A stretch of DNA of 58,469 nucleotides from Rhizobium sp. Q54. GTDB taxonomy: Bacteria; Pseudomonadota; Alphaproteobacteria; UBA2966; CAIVPW01. Shown piece after piece: positions 50,391-58,321 of the stretch. Every line of letters begins with the position of its first letter. The first letter of the stretch is position 1. The stretch covers positions 1 through 58,469 of the forward strand of contig CAMDCA010000008.1 in assembly GCA_945889645.1 (NCBI GenBank), written 5' to 3'. The notes beneath the pieces were generated by a model, which saw nothing but the letters and a program-made list of their open reading frames with translations, did no database searches and had not been told where the DNA came from. The position numbers were made by a program, and so were the translations under genes.

Positions 50391-50432
50391 ACCCACCACC
50401 CCTGCCCTCCCCCGCAAGGGGGGGAGGGAGAA
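50391..50432. repeat. Dispersed CCCTCCCCCGC palindromic repeat, copy 4
   Basis: Reads ACCCACCACCCCTG, then CCCTCCCCCGC, AA, and GGGGGGGAGGG. Same orientation as copies 1 and 2 and opposite to copy 3. It ends 18 bases before the fabD stop codon. Confidence 0.6.
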
Positions 50433-50449
50433 CTGTGGGTCGCGTGCGA

Positions 50450-51403
50450 TCACTTGCGGGCCTTGGCGAAGGCGTCGATGTCGGCGGCGGTTTCGATGGC
50501 AAAGGTTGCGAGGCTCGGGTCGATGCGTTTGGCAAGGCCGGTGAGAACCTTGCCGGAGCCGAGCTCGATCTGGGTATCGACGCCGCTCTTGGCAAGGAGG
50601 GCGACGCTCTCGCGCCAGCGCACGCGGCCGGTGATCTGGTCCACCAGCTGCTGCTTGATCTTGGCCGGGTCGCCCTCGACCGCGGCGGAGACGTTGGCGA
50701 CGACACGGATCGATGGTGCGCGCAGATCGACGGTGGAGAGCACATCGCGCATGTCGTCGGCGGCCGGCTTCATCAAAGGCGAATGGAAAGCCGCGGCGAC
50801 GCCAAGCCGCATGGCGCGCTTGGCGCCCGCTTCCTTGGCCAGTCCCTCGACCTGTTCGATGGCAGCGGTGTTGCCGGACAACACGACCTGACCCGGAGCG
50901 TTGTCGTTGGCGATGACACAGATGCGGTTGACAGCGCGGGCGGCGCGTTGCGCCAGCTCCTCGACCTTCTCGATGGCATCAATGCCGAGGACTGCCGTCA
51001 TGGCGCCGGCGTCGCCGGGCGCCGCCTTTTGCATGGCGCGCCCGCGTGCGCGCAGCGTAACGGCGGCGTCGGCGATCGTCAGCGCGCCGGCAGCGGCGAG
51101 CGCGGTGTATTCGCCGAGGCTGTGGCCGGCGACGAACAGCGCGTCGCGCACCGGGTCGAGCCCTGCCTCTGCCTTCAGCACGGCGAGGACCGCCATGCTG
51201 ACGGTCATTAGTGCCGGCTGGGTGACGTCGGTGCGCATCAGGTCGGCGTCGTTGCCTTCGAAGATTGTCTTGGAGAGGCGCTCTTGCAGCGCCTCGTCAA
51301 CTTCCTCGAACACCAGGCGGGCGGCGACAAAGTCGGCCGCCAATTGCCTGCCCATGCCGGGCTTCTGCGACCCCTGTCCGGGGAAAACGAGCGCGATCTT
51401 CAT
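50450..51403 (-). CDS. fabD: Malonyl-CoA-ACP transacylase
   Basis: Loads malonyl groups onto ACP. From the ATG at 51403 the protein is MKIALVFPGQGSQKPGMG and 317 residues long, matching the family start; an ATG at 51418 would add five residues. The catalytic serine is S95 in VAGHSLGEYTALAAAG and the histidine H207 in AAAFHSPLM. It is the first gene of the fatty-acid cluster. The 212 bases to fabG contain two facing copies of a palindromic repeat and may break or modulate the operon. Confidence 0.96.
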   Translation of the reverse strand: MKIALVFPGQGSQKPGMGRQLAADFVAARLVFEEVDEALQERLSKTIFEGNDADLMRTDVTQPALMTVSMAVLAVLKAEAGLDPVRDALFVAGHSLGEYTALAAAGALTIADAAVTLRARGRAMQKAAPGDAGAMTAVLGIDAIEKVEELAQRAARAVNRICVIANDNAPGQVVLSGNTAAIEQVEGLAKEAGAKRAMRLGVAAAFHSPLMKPAADDMRDVLSTVDLRAPSIRVVANVSAAVEGDPAKIKQQLVDQITGRVRWRESVALLAKSGVDTQIELGSGKVLTGLAKRIDPSLATFAIETAADIDAFAKARK

Positions 51404-51457
51404 GTGCCGCGCACTCATACTTGGCGGCGGCCCGGTGTCAAGGCTGCGCGGCTGGCT

Positions 51458-51946
51458 TCAGTGAGCCGGTGCGGCGCGGAACCGGCGCGTGGCGGGGAAG
51501 CCGATGTAGCCGAACACGACCAGGACGACGAGTTGGGCGACCGCGAACAGCGGCTCGCTCTGGGTGCGGGCCAAAGCGTTGAGCGCGGGCACTTTGTCGA
51601 AGGCCTGCGTCACCAGGACGAACACCAACAAGTATTCGCTGGCGACCATGCCGCCGGCATACACGGCGCGCCAAATTCCTCGCAGGGCGAAGGGGTAGCG
51701 GGCCGCCAGTACCGCCGCCAGAACAACGACCGCGATGGCGCCAAGAAGAATATGGGACGGCAGGAGGCCCTCGAACGGGAAGAAGAACCCCGTGACGCTG
51801 GTCAGCATGGCGGTAACCAGGAAGGTCGAGGTCCACAGCGGGTGGGTCGCAGGCCAGAAGAACGCGGCGACGGCGCCGAGGCCGCTGACGATGGCGACGA
51901 GGCTCAGAATGGTGCGGACAGCGGTGAAGGTGCCGAGATCGAGCAT
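51458..51946 (-). CDS. Membrane protein of unknown function
   Basis: The 162-residue product starts at 51946 after an AGGAG site; the frame runs back to 52042 without similarity. It has four or five membrane helices (roughly 8-34, 42-62, 66-90, 98-120 and 136-155) with the loop FFFPFEGLLPSHILLG between the second and third. The FPFxGLxPSHxLG pattern recalls a family of small uncharacterised membrane proteins often seen in proteobacteria, without known function. It lies 39 bases upstream of fabD on the same strand, in the direction of fabD transcription. Confidence 0.78.
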   Translation of the reverse strand: MLDLGTFTAVRTILSLVAIVSGLGAVAAFFWPATHPLWTSTFLVTAMLTSVTGFFFPFEGLLPSHILLGAIAVVVLAAVLAARYPFALRGIWRAVYAGGMVASEYLLVFVLVTQAFDKVPALNALARTQSEPLFAVAQLVVLVVFGYIGFPATRRFRAAPAH

Positions 51947-52080
51947 GGGACGCTCCTGCCTCGGGCTGGCCAGGAGCATACCATGGTGTTCGCAGCGATT
52001 CGGGGCAGCGCACTGGCCTTCATCAAGTCGAGGCCAAAGCACCAGTGACCGTCGGCGCTCGCCGGGCTGACGGTGCCGGG

Positions 52081-52108
52081 TTGCGCGGGCCGGGGGTTTC
52101 GCTATAGT
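52081..52108 (+). promoter_or_regulatory. Candidate promoter of rpsF-rpsR-rplI
   Basis: TTGCGC (52081-52086) and TATAGT (52103-52108) are separated by 16 bases, a good vegetative promoter. The -10 with GC-rich discriminator CCGCCG fits a stringently controlled ribosomal promoter. It predicts a leader of about 100 bases before rpsF. Confidence 0.6.
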
Positions 52109-52114
52109 CCGCCG

Positions 52115-52216
52115 CCTTCCTCCCCGGCCTCGGCCGAGGGAGGTCTCCTTGCCGGCCTAGGGACGCGTTCCGGGCCGGCTGTGGACCCTTGGTCCCAACA
52201 GCCATGAGGAGCTGAA
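52115..52216 (+). promoter_or_regulatory. Structured 5' leader of rpsF-rpsR, candidate autoregulatory element
   Basis: Three hairpins follow each other: CCTCCC/GGGAGG (52119-52143), GCCGGCC/GGCCGGC (52151-52179) and CTGTGGACC/GGTCCAACAG with a bulge (52179-52201). The last sits directly before the AGGAG site at 52206-52210. Leaders of rpsF operons in many bacteria bind the S6:S18 complex. I cannot match the specific conserved bulge, so assignment to that class is inference. Confidence 0.45.
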
Positions 52217-52720
52217 ATGCCACTCTACGAAAACGTATTTCTTGTGCGTCCCGACGTCTCGACCCAACAGGTCGAAGCGCTCGCGACCCAGTTCACCGAA
52301 ATTCTCACCGCTCAAGGTGGCAAGGTCACCAAGAACGAGCAGTGGGGCCTACGCAACCTCGCCTACCGCATCAAGAAGAACCGCAAGGCGCACTACGTGC
52401 TGTTCAACATCGACGCGCCGCCCGCCGCGGTGCTCGAGATGGAACGCAACATGCGCCTGGCGGAAGACGTGCTGCGGACCATGACGGTGCGCGTTGACGA
52501 GCTTGAGGAAGGCCCGTCGGCCATGCTGACCAACAAGGGCCGCGACGAAGGCCGTGGTGGTCGCCGTGAAGGCGGCCGCGGTGGTCGCCGCGACGGATAT
52601 GAAGGTGGCCGCGACTATGACGATCGTGGAGGCCGTGACGGCTTCGACGGTCCGCGTGGTGGCGCTGCCGCCGCCGACGTCGAAGTGCCCGACCTCACCG
52701 CGATCGAAGGAGTCGAGTAA
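52217..52720 (+). CDS. rpsF: 30S ribosomal protein bS6
   Basis: Platform protein of the small subunit that pairs with bS18. The 167-residue product has the bS6 fold in the first 100 residues ([51 protein letters not shown]). A long tail follows that is rich in Arg and Gly (RGG-type repeats between about residues 110 and 147) and then acidic. Extended charged tails occur in alphaproteobacterial bS6, but the RG repeats are striking and could bind RNA. The stop overlaps the rpsR ATG by one base. Confidence 0.97.
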   Translation: MPLYENVFLVRPDVSTQQVEALATQFTEILTAQGGKVTKNEQWGLRNLAYRIKKNRKAHYVLFNIDAPPAAVLEMERNMRLAEDVLRTMTVRVDELEEGPSAMLTNKGRDEGRGGRREGGRGGRRDGYEGGRDYDDRGGRDGFDGPRGGAAAADVEVPDLTAIEGVE

Positions 52721-52989
52721 TGAAGAGCGGCAAGGTTGGCGTAGGCGATATGGGTGGCGGCACTGGCCGCCGTCCGTTCTTCCGTCGCCGCAAGACGTGC
52801 CCGTTCACCGGAACCGGCGCACCGAAGATCGACTACAAGGACGTGCGCACCCTCGGCCGCTACATCTCCGAGCGCGGCAAGATCGTGCCGTCGCGCATCA
52901 CGGCCGTGTCGGCAAAGAAGCAGCGCCTGTTGGCCGTGGCCATCAAGCGCGCCCGCTTCCTCGCCCTCCTGCCGTACGTGTCCGAGTAA
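52720..52989 (+). CDS. rpsR: 30S ribosomal protein bS18
   Basis: Small-subunit protein that binds next to bS6. The 89-residue product has the canonical [34 protein letters not shown] and [20 protein letters not shown]. The TAATG overlap with rpsF ensures equal synthesis of the two partners. One Cys in KTCPF is conserved but the zinc-ribbon set found in some bS18 is absent. Confidence 0.98.
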   Translation: MKSGKVGVGDMGGGTGRRPFFRRRKTCPFTGTGAPKIDYKDVRTLGRYISERGKIVPSRITAVSAKKQRLLAVAIKRARFLALLPYVSE

Positions 52990-53004
52990 GGGAGGACGAC
53001 TGCA

Positions 53005-53646
53005 ATGGAAGTCATCCTGTTGGAGCGCGTCGAGAAGCTTGGCCAGATGGGCCAGGTCGTCAAAGTGAAGGACGGTTTCGCACGCAACTACCTACTGCCG
53101 CAGAAGAAGGCCCTGCGCGCTACGGCCGCGAACCGCGAGCGGTTCGAGACGCAGCGCGTCGACCTGGAGAAGCAGAACGTCACCCTGCGCACATCGGCGG
53201 AGAAGAACGCCGGCGCGCTCGACGGCAAGACCTGTGTCCTGCTGCGCCAGGCGTCCGAGTCGGGCCAGTTGTATGGTTCGGTCAGCGCCCGCGACATCGC
53301 CGAGGCCGCGTCCACGCTGGGCGTGACCGTCGATCGCCGTCAGGTGTCGCTCGACCGGGCCATCAAGAACCTGGGCACACACTCGCTGCGCATCTTCCTG
53401 CACCCGGAAGTGCCGACCACCGTTCAGGTGATCGTCGCCCGGTCTGAGGAAGAGGCCGACGTCGAGAAGAAGCGCCTCGCAGGCGTCGCCGTCAGCGGCG
53501 CGGCCACCGAGGGCGGCGAAACCCCGGCGGCCGAGCAGTTCTTCGAGGAAGGTGTCGCCCCTGCGGCCGCACCCGCCGGCGAAGCTGCCGCCGAGGAAGC
53601 ACCCAAGAAAAAGAAGCGCAAGGCCAAGGCCGAGGGCGACGAGTAG
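53005..53646 (+). CDS. rplI: 50S ribosomal protein bL9
   Basis: Large-subunit protein at the base of the L1 stalk. The 213-residue product has the N-terminal [35 protein letters not shown], the long connecting helix, and the C-terminal RNA-binding domain with [13 protein letters not shown] and [18 protein letters not shown]. The last 45 residues are Ala/Glu-rich and end in a lysine cluster ([12 protein letters not shown]), longer than the 149-residue E. coli protein. A strong terminator follows. Confidence 0.97.
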   Translation: MEVILLERVEKLGQMGQVVKVKDGFARNYLLPQKKALRATAANRERFETQRVDLEKQNVTLRTSAEKNAGALDGKTCVLLRQASESGQLYGSVSARDIAEAASTLGVTVDRRQVSLDRAIKNLGTHSLRIFLHPEVPTTVQVIVARSEEEADVEKKRLAGVAVSGAATEGGETPAAEQFFEEGVAPAAAPAGEAAAEEAPKKKKRKAKAEGDE

Positions 53647-53670
53647 TCCCGGTCAGCCGGAACGAATGGA

Positions 53671-53703
53671 AAAGGGCGGGACCGAGGTCCCGCCCTTTTT
53701 TTG
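53671..53703 (+). terminator. Intrinsic terminator of rpsF-rpsR-rplI
   Basis: GGGCGGGAC (53674-53682), loop CGAG, GTCCCGCCC (53687-53695), then seven T. Three A before the stem can pair with the first T. This is a classic rho-independent terminator and isolates the ribosomal operon from dnaB. Confidence 0.95.
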
Positions 53704-53880
53704 TTTTGCTCCACAGCGTGGCGTGGCGTGCGGACACGCGCCGTCGCCCGCGCACGCGTAATTGTCCCGGTTACACACAGCCTGTGCATAAAAACGATCC
53801 CCGCTGCATTGCAGCGTGGTCGCAGGGCAAAGGCAGTTGTCACACAGCACGCGCCGCGTGCGTGTGCTACCAACACGCCC

Positions 53881-55404
53881 ATGGAGAGGGGGCACTCCAA
53901 TCTAATTCCGTTCGGGCAAGCGCCCGCTACGGGCGTGGCGGCGGCGGATAGCGCTGCCTTCCGCGAACAGCCCCACAACACCGAAGCTGAGCAGGCCCTT
54001 CTAGGCGCGATCCTCGTCAACAACGACGCGGCGCTGAAGGTCTCCGGCTTCCTTACCGCCGAACACTTCTACGAGTCGGTGCACGGCAAGATCTACGAGC
54101 ACGCCATGGCGCTGATCGAGCGCGGCCAGCACGCCACGCCGGTCACGCTCAAGACCTACTTCGAACGCGATGAGGCCCTAAGCGAAGTCGGCGGCGCCAC
54201 CTACCTGGTGAAGCTGGCCGGTTCCTCCGTCGGCATCATCAACGCCGAGGACTACGGCCGCGCCATCTACGATTGCTTCCTGCGCCGCCAGTTGATCGGC
54301 ATCGGCGAGTCGATGGTCAACGTCGCCTACGACACCAAGATCGACCAGCAGCCGGTGCAGCAGATCGAGGTGGCGGAACAGTCGCTGTTCCACTTGGCCG
54401 AGGCCGGACGGCCTGAGGGAGGGTTCAAGCCCTTCCGCGACACCCTGCACGGCGCCATCTCGGCAATCGAAAGCGCCTACAAGTCGGACGCGCGCCTGAT
54501 CGGCGTATCCACCGGCCTCAGCGACCTCGACAAGGTACTGGGTGGCCTGCACCGCTCAGACCTCATCATTCTTGCGGCGCGCCCGTCGATGGGTAAGACG
54601 GCGCTGGCGACCAACATCGCGTATTACGCCGCCCAAATTCACGCCAAGTCCGCCGCCGGCGACACAGACTCGGTCGGCGGCGCAGTGGTTGGGTTCTTCT
54701 CGCTCGAGATGTCCGCCGAGCAGCTGGCGACGCGCATCCTGTCGGAGTCCACCGGACTCGACTCGGAGAAGCTGCGCCGCGGCCAGCTCAGCAACGACGA
54801 TTTTGTAAAGGTAGTCGGTGCCACCAACGAGCTTAGTCGTCTGCCGTTCTTCATTGACGATACGCCGGCGCTGTCCATCGCTGCACTACGCACGCGGGCG
54901 CGCCGGCTGAAGCGCCAGCACGGGCTCAGTCTGGTAGTGGTCGACTATCTCCAGCTACTTAGACCGGTGGGCGGAAAGTCCTCCCCCGACCACCGCGTGC
55001 AGGAGGTATCTGAGATCACCCAGTCGCTCAAGGCACTGGCCAAAGAACTGGACGTGCCCGTGCTGGCGTTGTCACAGTTGAGCCGCGCGCCGGAGCAGCG
55101 TGACGACAAGCGGCCCCTGCTTTCGGACCTGCGTGAATCGGGCTCGATCGAACAGGACGCCGACGTGGTGTTGTTCATCTACCGCGACGAGTACTACCTC
55201 CAGCGCACCGAGCCGCGCCTGGACACGCCCGAACACGACAAGTGGCGGGACGATATGGAGAAGGTGCACAACGTCGCCGAGGTCATCATCGGCAAGCAGC
55301 GTCACGGCCCAGTCGGTAAGGTGGCGTTGCAGTTCCAGCCCGAGCTCACACGGTTCTCGAACCTGGAGCGCGACGGCAAGGCGAACGGCCTGGAGCCGTT
55401 CTAG
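53881..55404 (+). CDS. dnaB: Replicative DNA helicase DnaB
   Basis: Hexameric 5'-3' helicase at the replication fork. The start at 53881 gives 507 residues; the frame is open back to 53701 but passes through the terminator, so that part is not coding. The N-terminal domain begins PHNTEAEQALLGAILVNNDA. The RecA-like domain has Walker A RPSMGKTA (234-241), FFSLEMSAEQLATRIL, Walker B LVVVDYLQLL and the arginine-finger region LSRAPEQRDDKRPLLSDLRE. No good ribosome binding site precedes the ATG, so the exact start is less sure. Confidence 0.96.
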   Translation: MERGHSNLIPFGQAPATGVAAADSAAFREQPHNTEAEQALLGAILVNNDAALKVSGFLTAEHFYESVHGKIYEHAMALIERGQHATPVTLKTYFERDEALSEVGGATYLVKLAGSSVGIINAEDYGRAIYDCFLRRQLIGIGESMVNVAYDTKIDQQPVQQIEVAEQSLFHLAEAGRPEGGFKPFRDTLHGAISAIESAYKSDARLIGVSTGLSDLDKVLGGLHRSDLIILAARPSMGKTALATNIAYYAAQIHAKSAAGDTDSVGGAVVGFFSLEMSAEQLATRILSESTGLDSEKLRRGQLSNDDFVKVVGATNELSRLPFFIDDTPALSIAALRTRARRLKRQHGLSLVVVDYLQLLRPVGGKSSPDHRVQEVSEITQSLKALAKELDVPVLALSQLSRAPEQRDDKRPLLSDLRESGSIEQDADVVLFIYRDEYYLQRTEPRLDTPEHDKWRDDMEKVHNVAEVIIGKQRHGPVGKVALQFQPELTRFSNLERDGKANGLEPF

Positions 55405-55412
55405 GAATCGGC

Positions 55413-55437
55413 CCCCGCGCGCGTGAAGCGCGCGGGG
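55413..55437 (+). terminator. Hairpin downstream of dnaB
   Basis: CCCCGCGCGC (55413-55422), loop GTGAA, GCGCGCGGGG (55428-55437) is a perfect 10-bp stem 9 bases after the dnaB stop. It is followed by ATT rather than a T-run, so it may be a weak or rho-assisted terminator. Confidence 0.5.
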
Positions 55438-55490
55438 ATTGCTGCGACCGGCGCCTTGACTTCGCGGGCGGCAAGTCGCCAGCATCTGCC

Positions 55491-55973
55491 ATGGGCCGGA
55501 TCATCGCGTTCTTGATTGCACTGGCGGGCTGCCTGCCGGGCGGCACTGCGTTGGCGCAGGCGCCCCAAAACGCGGTGGACCGCTCCATCGTCATCTTGCC
55601 CATGCTTGCGAACGAGACCGAGGTGATGGCGGTCCTGGCCGCCGCGCGGGTGTGGCCCGAGGTCGCCTACCAGGTGGCGCGCGACCCGACCATTCGCGTC
55701 GTCGATCCGCCCGTTATGCCGCGCGAATTCTATGAAGAAACGTCGGCCGTCGAGGCCGCGCAGGAGCTTGGGGCACGCTACGTGTTCATGGCGTTCGTCA
55801 GCGGCGACCACGTCTATCGATTCGACAGCGTCGTACGGGATGGCCGCACCGGCGCGGTGGTGTGGGGCCAGATCTTCTACACCGACGAATATGCAATCGT
55901 CGGCGTGGCGGGAGAAATCGGCGTCGCCTTGCGCCTGGCGATGGAACGGTTCGCCCCGCAGCCCCCGAACTAG
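55491..55973 (+). CDS. Exported TolB_N/FlgO-like protein of unknown function
   Basis: The 160-residue precursor has a signal peptide (FLIALAGCLPGGTALA-QA, cleaved near residue 22). The mature part matches the alpha/beta pattern of the TolB N-terminal/FlgO/CsgG-type domain: SIVILPMLANETEVM, then IRVVDPP, AAQELGARYVFMAFVSGD and DGRTGAVVWGQIFYTDEYAI, where related proteins have GARYVLxGSV...TGxxLWxxxYD. These domains are used in envelope proteins, but no function can be assigned. LAGC at 11-14 could be read as a lipobox, an alternative to the signal peptidase I site. It overlaps the end of the convergent pilus gene by 4 bases. Confidence 0.72.
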   Translation: MGRIIAFLIALAGCLPGGTALAQAPQNAVDRSIVILPMLANETEVMAVLAAARVWPEVAYQVARDPTIRVVDPPVMPREFYEETSAVEAAQELGARYVFMAFVSGDHVYRFDSVVRDGRTGAVVWGQIFYTDEYAIVGVAGEIGVALRLAMERFAPQPPN

Positions 55974-56920
55974 TAGCCCGTCACCGTCACGGTGATGTAG
56001 TCGGTGTAGTTGCCGGCCAGCTTTCCGGCAACGCTGCCGACGGTTATCTGCACGTCGTAGGCGACCCCCGTCGCCGTCGTAACCCCCGGAACGTGCGCGA
56101 CCTGGACGGCCTGGCTGCCAGTCAGAACCACGCCAATGCCGTTCACTGCAGCGGTGTAGGGAACCGCCGAATTGAGCGACGTGTGGCGTAGGACGGAGCG
56201 ATTGGTTGATTGCAGCTTCAGCGTGTACCCGTCGTTGCTGCGTACACGCACGGTGCCGGTCTTGAATTCGCCCGTCTCCAGGGTGCCGAAGTTCAACTCG
56301 TGCGAGTGGGCGGCGGTGTCGAACGAAGCGACGCAGCCGACGCAGACTTGCGTCGTAGCGACCGTCTTGCCACGGACCTGAATCTCGACCGAGTCGCGCT
56401 GGGTGTAGCTGGACAACGTGCCTTCGTAGAGCCGCACCACGACGGTGTCGGCGTACGTGGCGGGCGCTACCACCTGCAGCGCGGGGATCGAGACGTAGTA
56501 GCTGAGATCGTGAGTGACCAACGCCGTCGATGTGAACACCCCGGCGATCACTTCGCCGGCGGCGGCGTCGGGAACGTCTTCGAGAATGGCCGTCTGCGCC
56601 GCTGAGTTGTAGATCTGGTAACGCAACTCGGTGCCGCTGAAGATCATGCGCCGGTTGCTATAGGTCGCCGAACCGCCCTTCGAGAACGTGACGAAGTAGT
56701 TGCACGCGGCCTGGTTGTTGGGGTGACGCACCTGGAAGGCCACCGCCTTGCCGGTGTCGGTGGCGGCAAACACCGGGTACGCGCCGGCGCTGGTGAAGCT
56801 GACGTTGGCGACGTTGCGCAGGGTGATGTTGCACGCCGCAGCCGCAGGTGCTGCCCAGGCGACCAGTCCGGCAGCCAGGGTTGCGGCGCACAGCAGAAGG
56901 TGTGTGCAGGTACGGTTCAT
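55970..56920 (-). CDS. Spore coat protein U (SCPU) domain pilus subunit
   Basis: Probable secreted subunit or tip adhesin of a Csu-type (archaic) chaperone-usher pilus. The 316-residue precursor has a signal peptide ending APAAAA-C (near residue 29). Two SCPU-like domains follow: one from CNITLRNVANVSFTSAGAYP to about residue 165, and one with CVASFDTAAHSHELNFGTLE, ending SVAGKLAGNYTDYITVTVTG, the typical last strand (AGxYxDxIxVTV). Cysteines C30/C73 and C192/C195 are candidates for disulfides. Its ATG overlaps the usher stop (ATGA). The two-domain build is like CsuE-type tip proteins. Confidence 0.85.
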   Translation of the reverse strand: MNRTCTHLLLCAATLAAGLVAWAAPAAAACNITLRNVANVSFTSAGAYPVFAATDTGKAVAFQVRHPNNQAACNYFVTFSKGGSATYSNRRMIFSGTELRYQIYNSAAQTAILEDVPDAAAGEVIAGVFTSTALVTHDLSYYVSIPALQVVAPATYADTVVVRLYEGTLSSYTQRDSVEIQVRGKTVATTQVCVGCVASFDTAAHSHELNFGTLETGEFKTGTVRVRSNDGYTLKLQSTNRSVLRHTSLNSAVPYTAAVNGIGVVLTGSQAVQVAHVPGVTTATGVAYDVQITVGSVAGKLAGNYTDYITVTVTGY

Positions 56921-58321
56921 CGGGTTGCGACCACGGGGGCCTTCTCCGGCAATACAAGTGGACCAAGATCGAACTGCCCCGCAGCATCGTCCGGAATGAC
57001 GACACGAATGGGGCGGTCTGGAGCACTGAACAACTCCAGGCGATAGCGGCCGGGCTTAAGGCCTTCGACGGCAATGCGTCCGATGCGGTTGGTGAACACC
57101 AGGGCCGGCTGGAAGTCGGCGTCGTCGATTGCCACGAGCCGGCCGGCCTGCAGCGAGACCGGCGCGCCGTTGGCGTCCTCGATGGTTGCCAGCAGGAACA
57201 CGGTGGCGCCGGTGCCGACGGTCACCAGGGTGCCGCGCTTGTAGGCCGGCGCCAGGTCGAACGCACCAGCACCAACGTTGAGGCCGATCGGCAGTTGGCG
57301 GGCATCGACGGTCGCCCGCGCGGCGCGATACGGCACCAGCGACGGCAGCACGGCCGGGCCGAGCCCGTCCATGTGGGCTTGGTAGGTGCCGTCGCCGAGC
57401 GGATTCACGCCGATGTCGTAGCCGGCCAACGACGGGTGCGGCTTGAGGATGGCAAACGCCTCGGACACTGGGCGACCCACGGCCCACGCGCCATCCGCGA
57501 AGGCGACACCGCCGGCGAAGCGCAAGGCGGCCACGCTTTCGCGTTCCGCCGTCGCGCTGCGCGGGTCGGTTCCGGCGACGCCAAGGCCGACGGTGCCACG
57601 GGAGCCGGCGTACTGAAAGTCCGCGTTCAAGGCGTTGGCCTGCGGACTGCGTTCGATGGACGCGAAGCCGCCGACACCGGTCGCATCATCCTCCGGCATG
57701 AAGCGCCAATCGACTCGCGTGGCCGCGGCGCCGGCGTCGCGGCTGATCGAGACGTTCTGCCCGGATGCCGGACGAAGCGAAAAGACCACGAACGCGCTTC
57801 GCTCGCGGATCCCGGCCTGATCGATGGCGTCGTGCAGGCGCAGGGTGAGCGACGCCGCCTGGTTGAATGAATGCTGCACCTGGGCCGTGGCACCGGCGGT
57901 GTCGCGCCGGATGTCGCGGCCGAACTGGTAGTCGAGGCCCAGGCCGACGCCCAGACCAAACAGGCGCTGCCAATAGCGCGCGCCGACGTCCCACTCGACG
58001 GCGTTGATGGCGTCCGGCGCACCCACCGCGGCAAAGGTTTGGCTGGCGTAGCGCACCGTACCGATCCACACCCGCCCCGCGGTGTTGGACGGCCGACCGT
58101 CGCGGCGCTCGAACTGACCACGCACCGAGTACCCGGCTTGATCGCGCTGGTCGGTGCGATCGGCGAGCGAGAAGGCAAGGTCGGTGCGCAAGGTGCCGAG
58201 CGCGCTGGCGACCAAGGCCCCTCCCCCGGCCAGCGCAACATGCGCATCGGCCTGGAGGTTGCCCTCGACCATGACGGAGCTAGTCAGGCCGTAGCGCTGG
58301 AACAGCGACACGCCACCCTGA
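56917..58321 (-). CDS. Fimbrial outer-membrane usher, C-terminal part, truncated by an IS
   Basis: The frame encodes the C-terminal 465 or so residues of a CsuD/FimD-type usher: beta-barrel strands such as YGLTSSVMVEGNLQADAHVA and AGYSVRGQFERRDGRPS, and the C-terminal plug-like domain with GYDIGVNPLGDGTYQ and VEGLKPGRYRLELFSAP. A full usher has about 800 residues, so the N-terminal periplasmic domain and the first half of the barrel are missing. The frame runs into the end of an IS5-type element at about 58322. A GTG at 58311 is the first possible start, but a fragment without signal peptide would not be exported. The upstream half should lie beyond the element. Confidence 0.8.

Noticed and set aside
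53802-53816. Perfect palindrome CGCTGCA-T-TGCAGCG upstream of dnaB, possible origin or operator
   Set aside because: No DnaA boxes or AT-rich unwinding region nearby, and a single palindrome is weak evidence.
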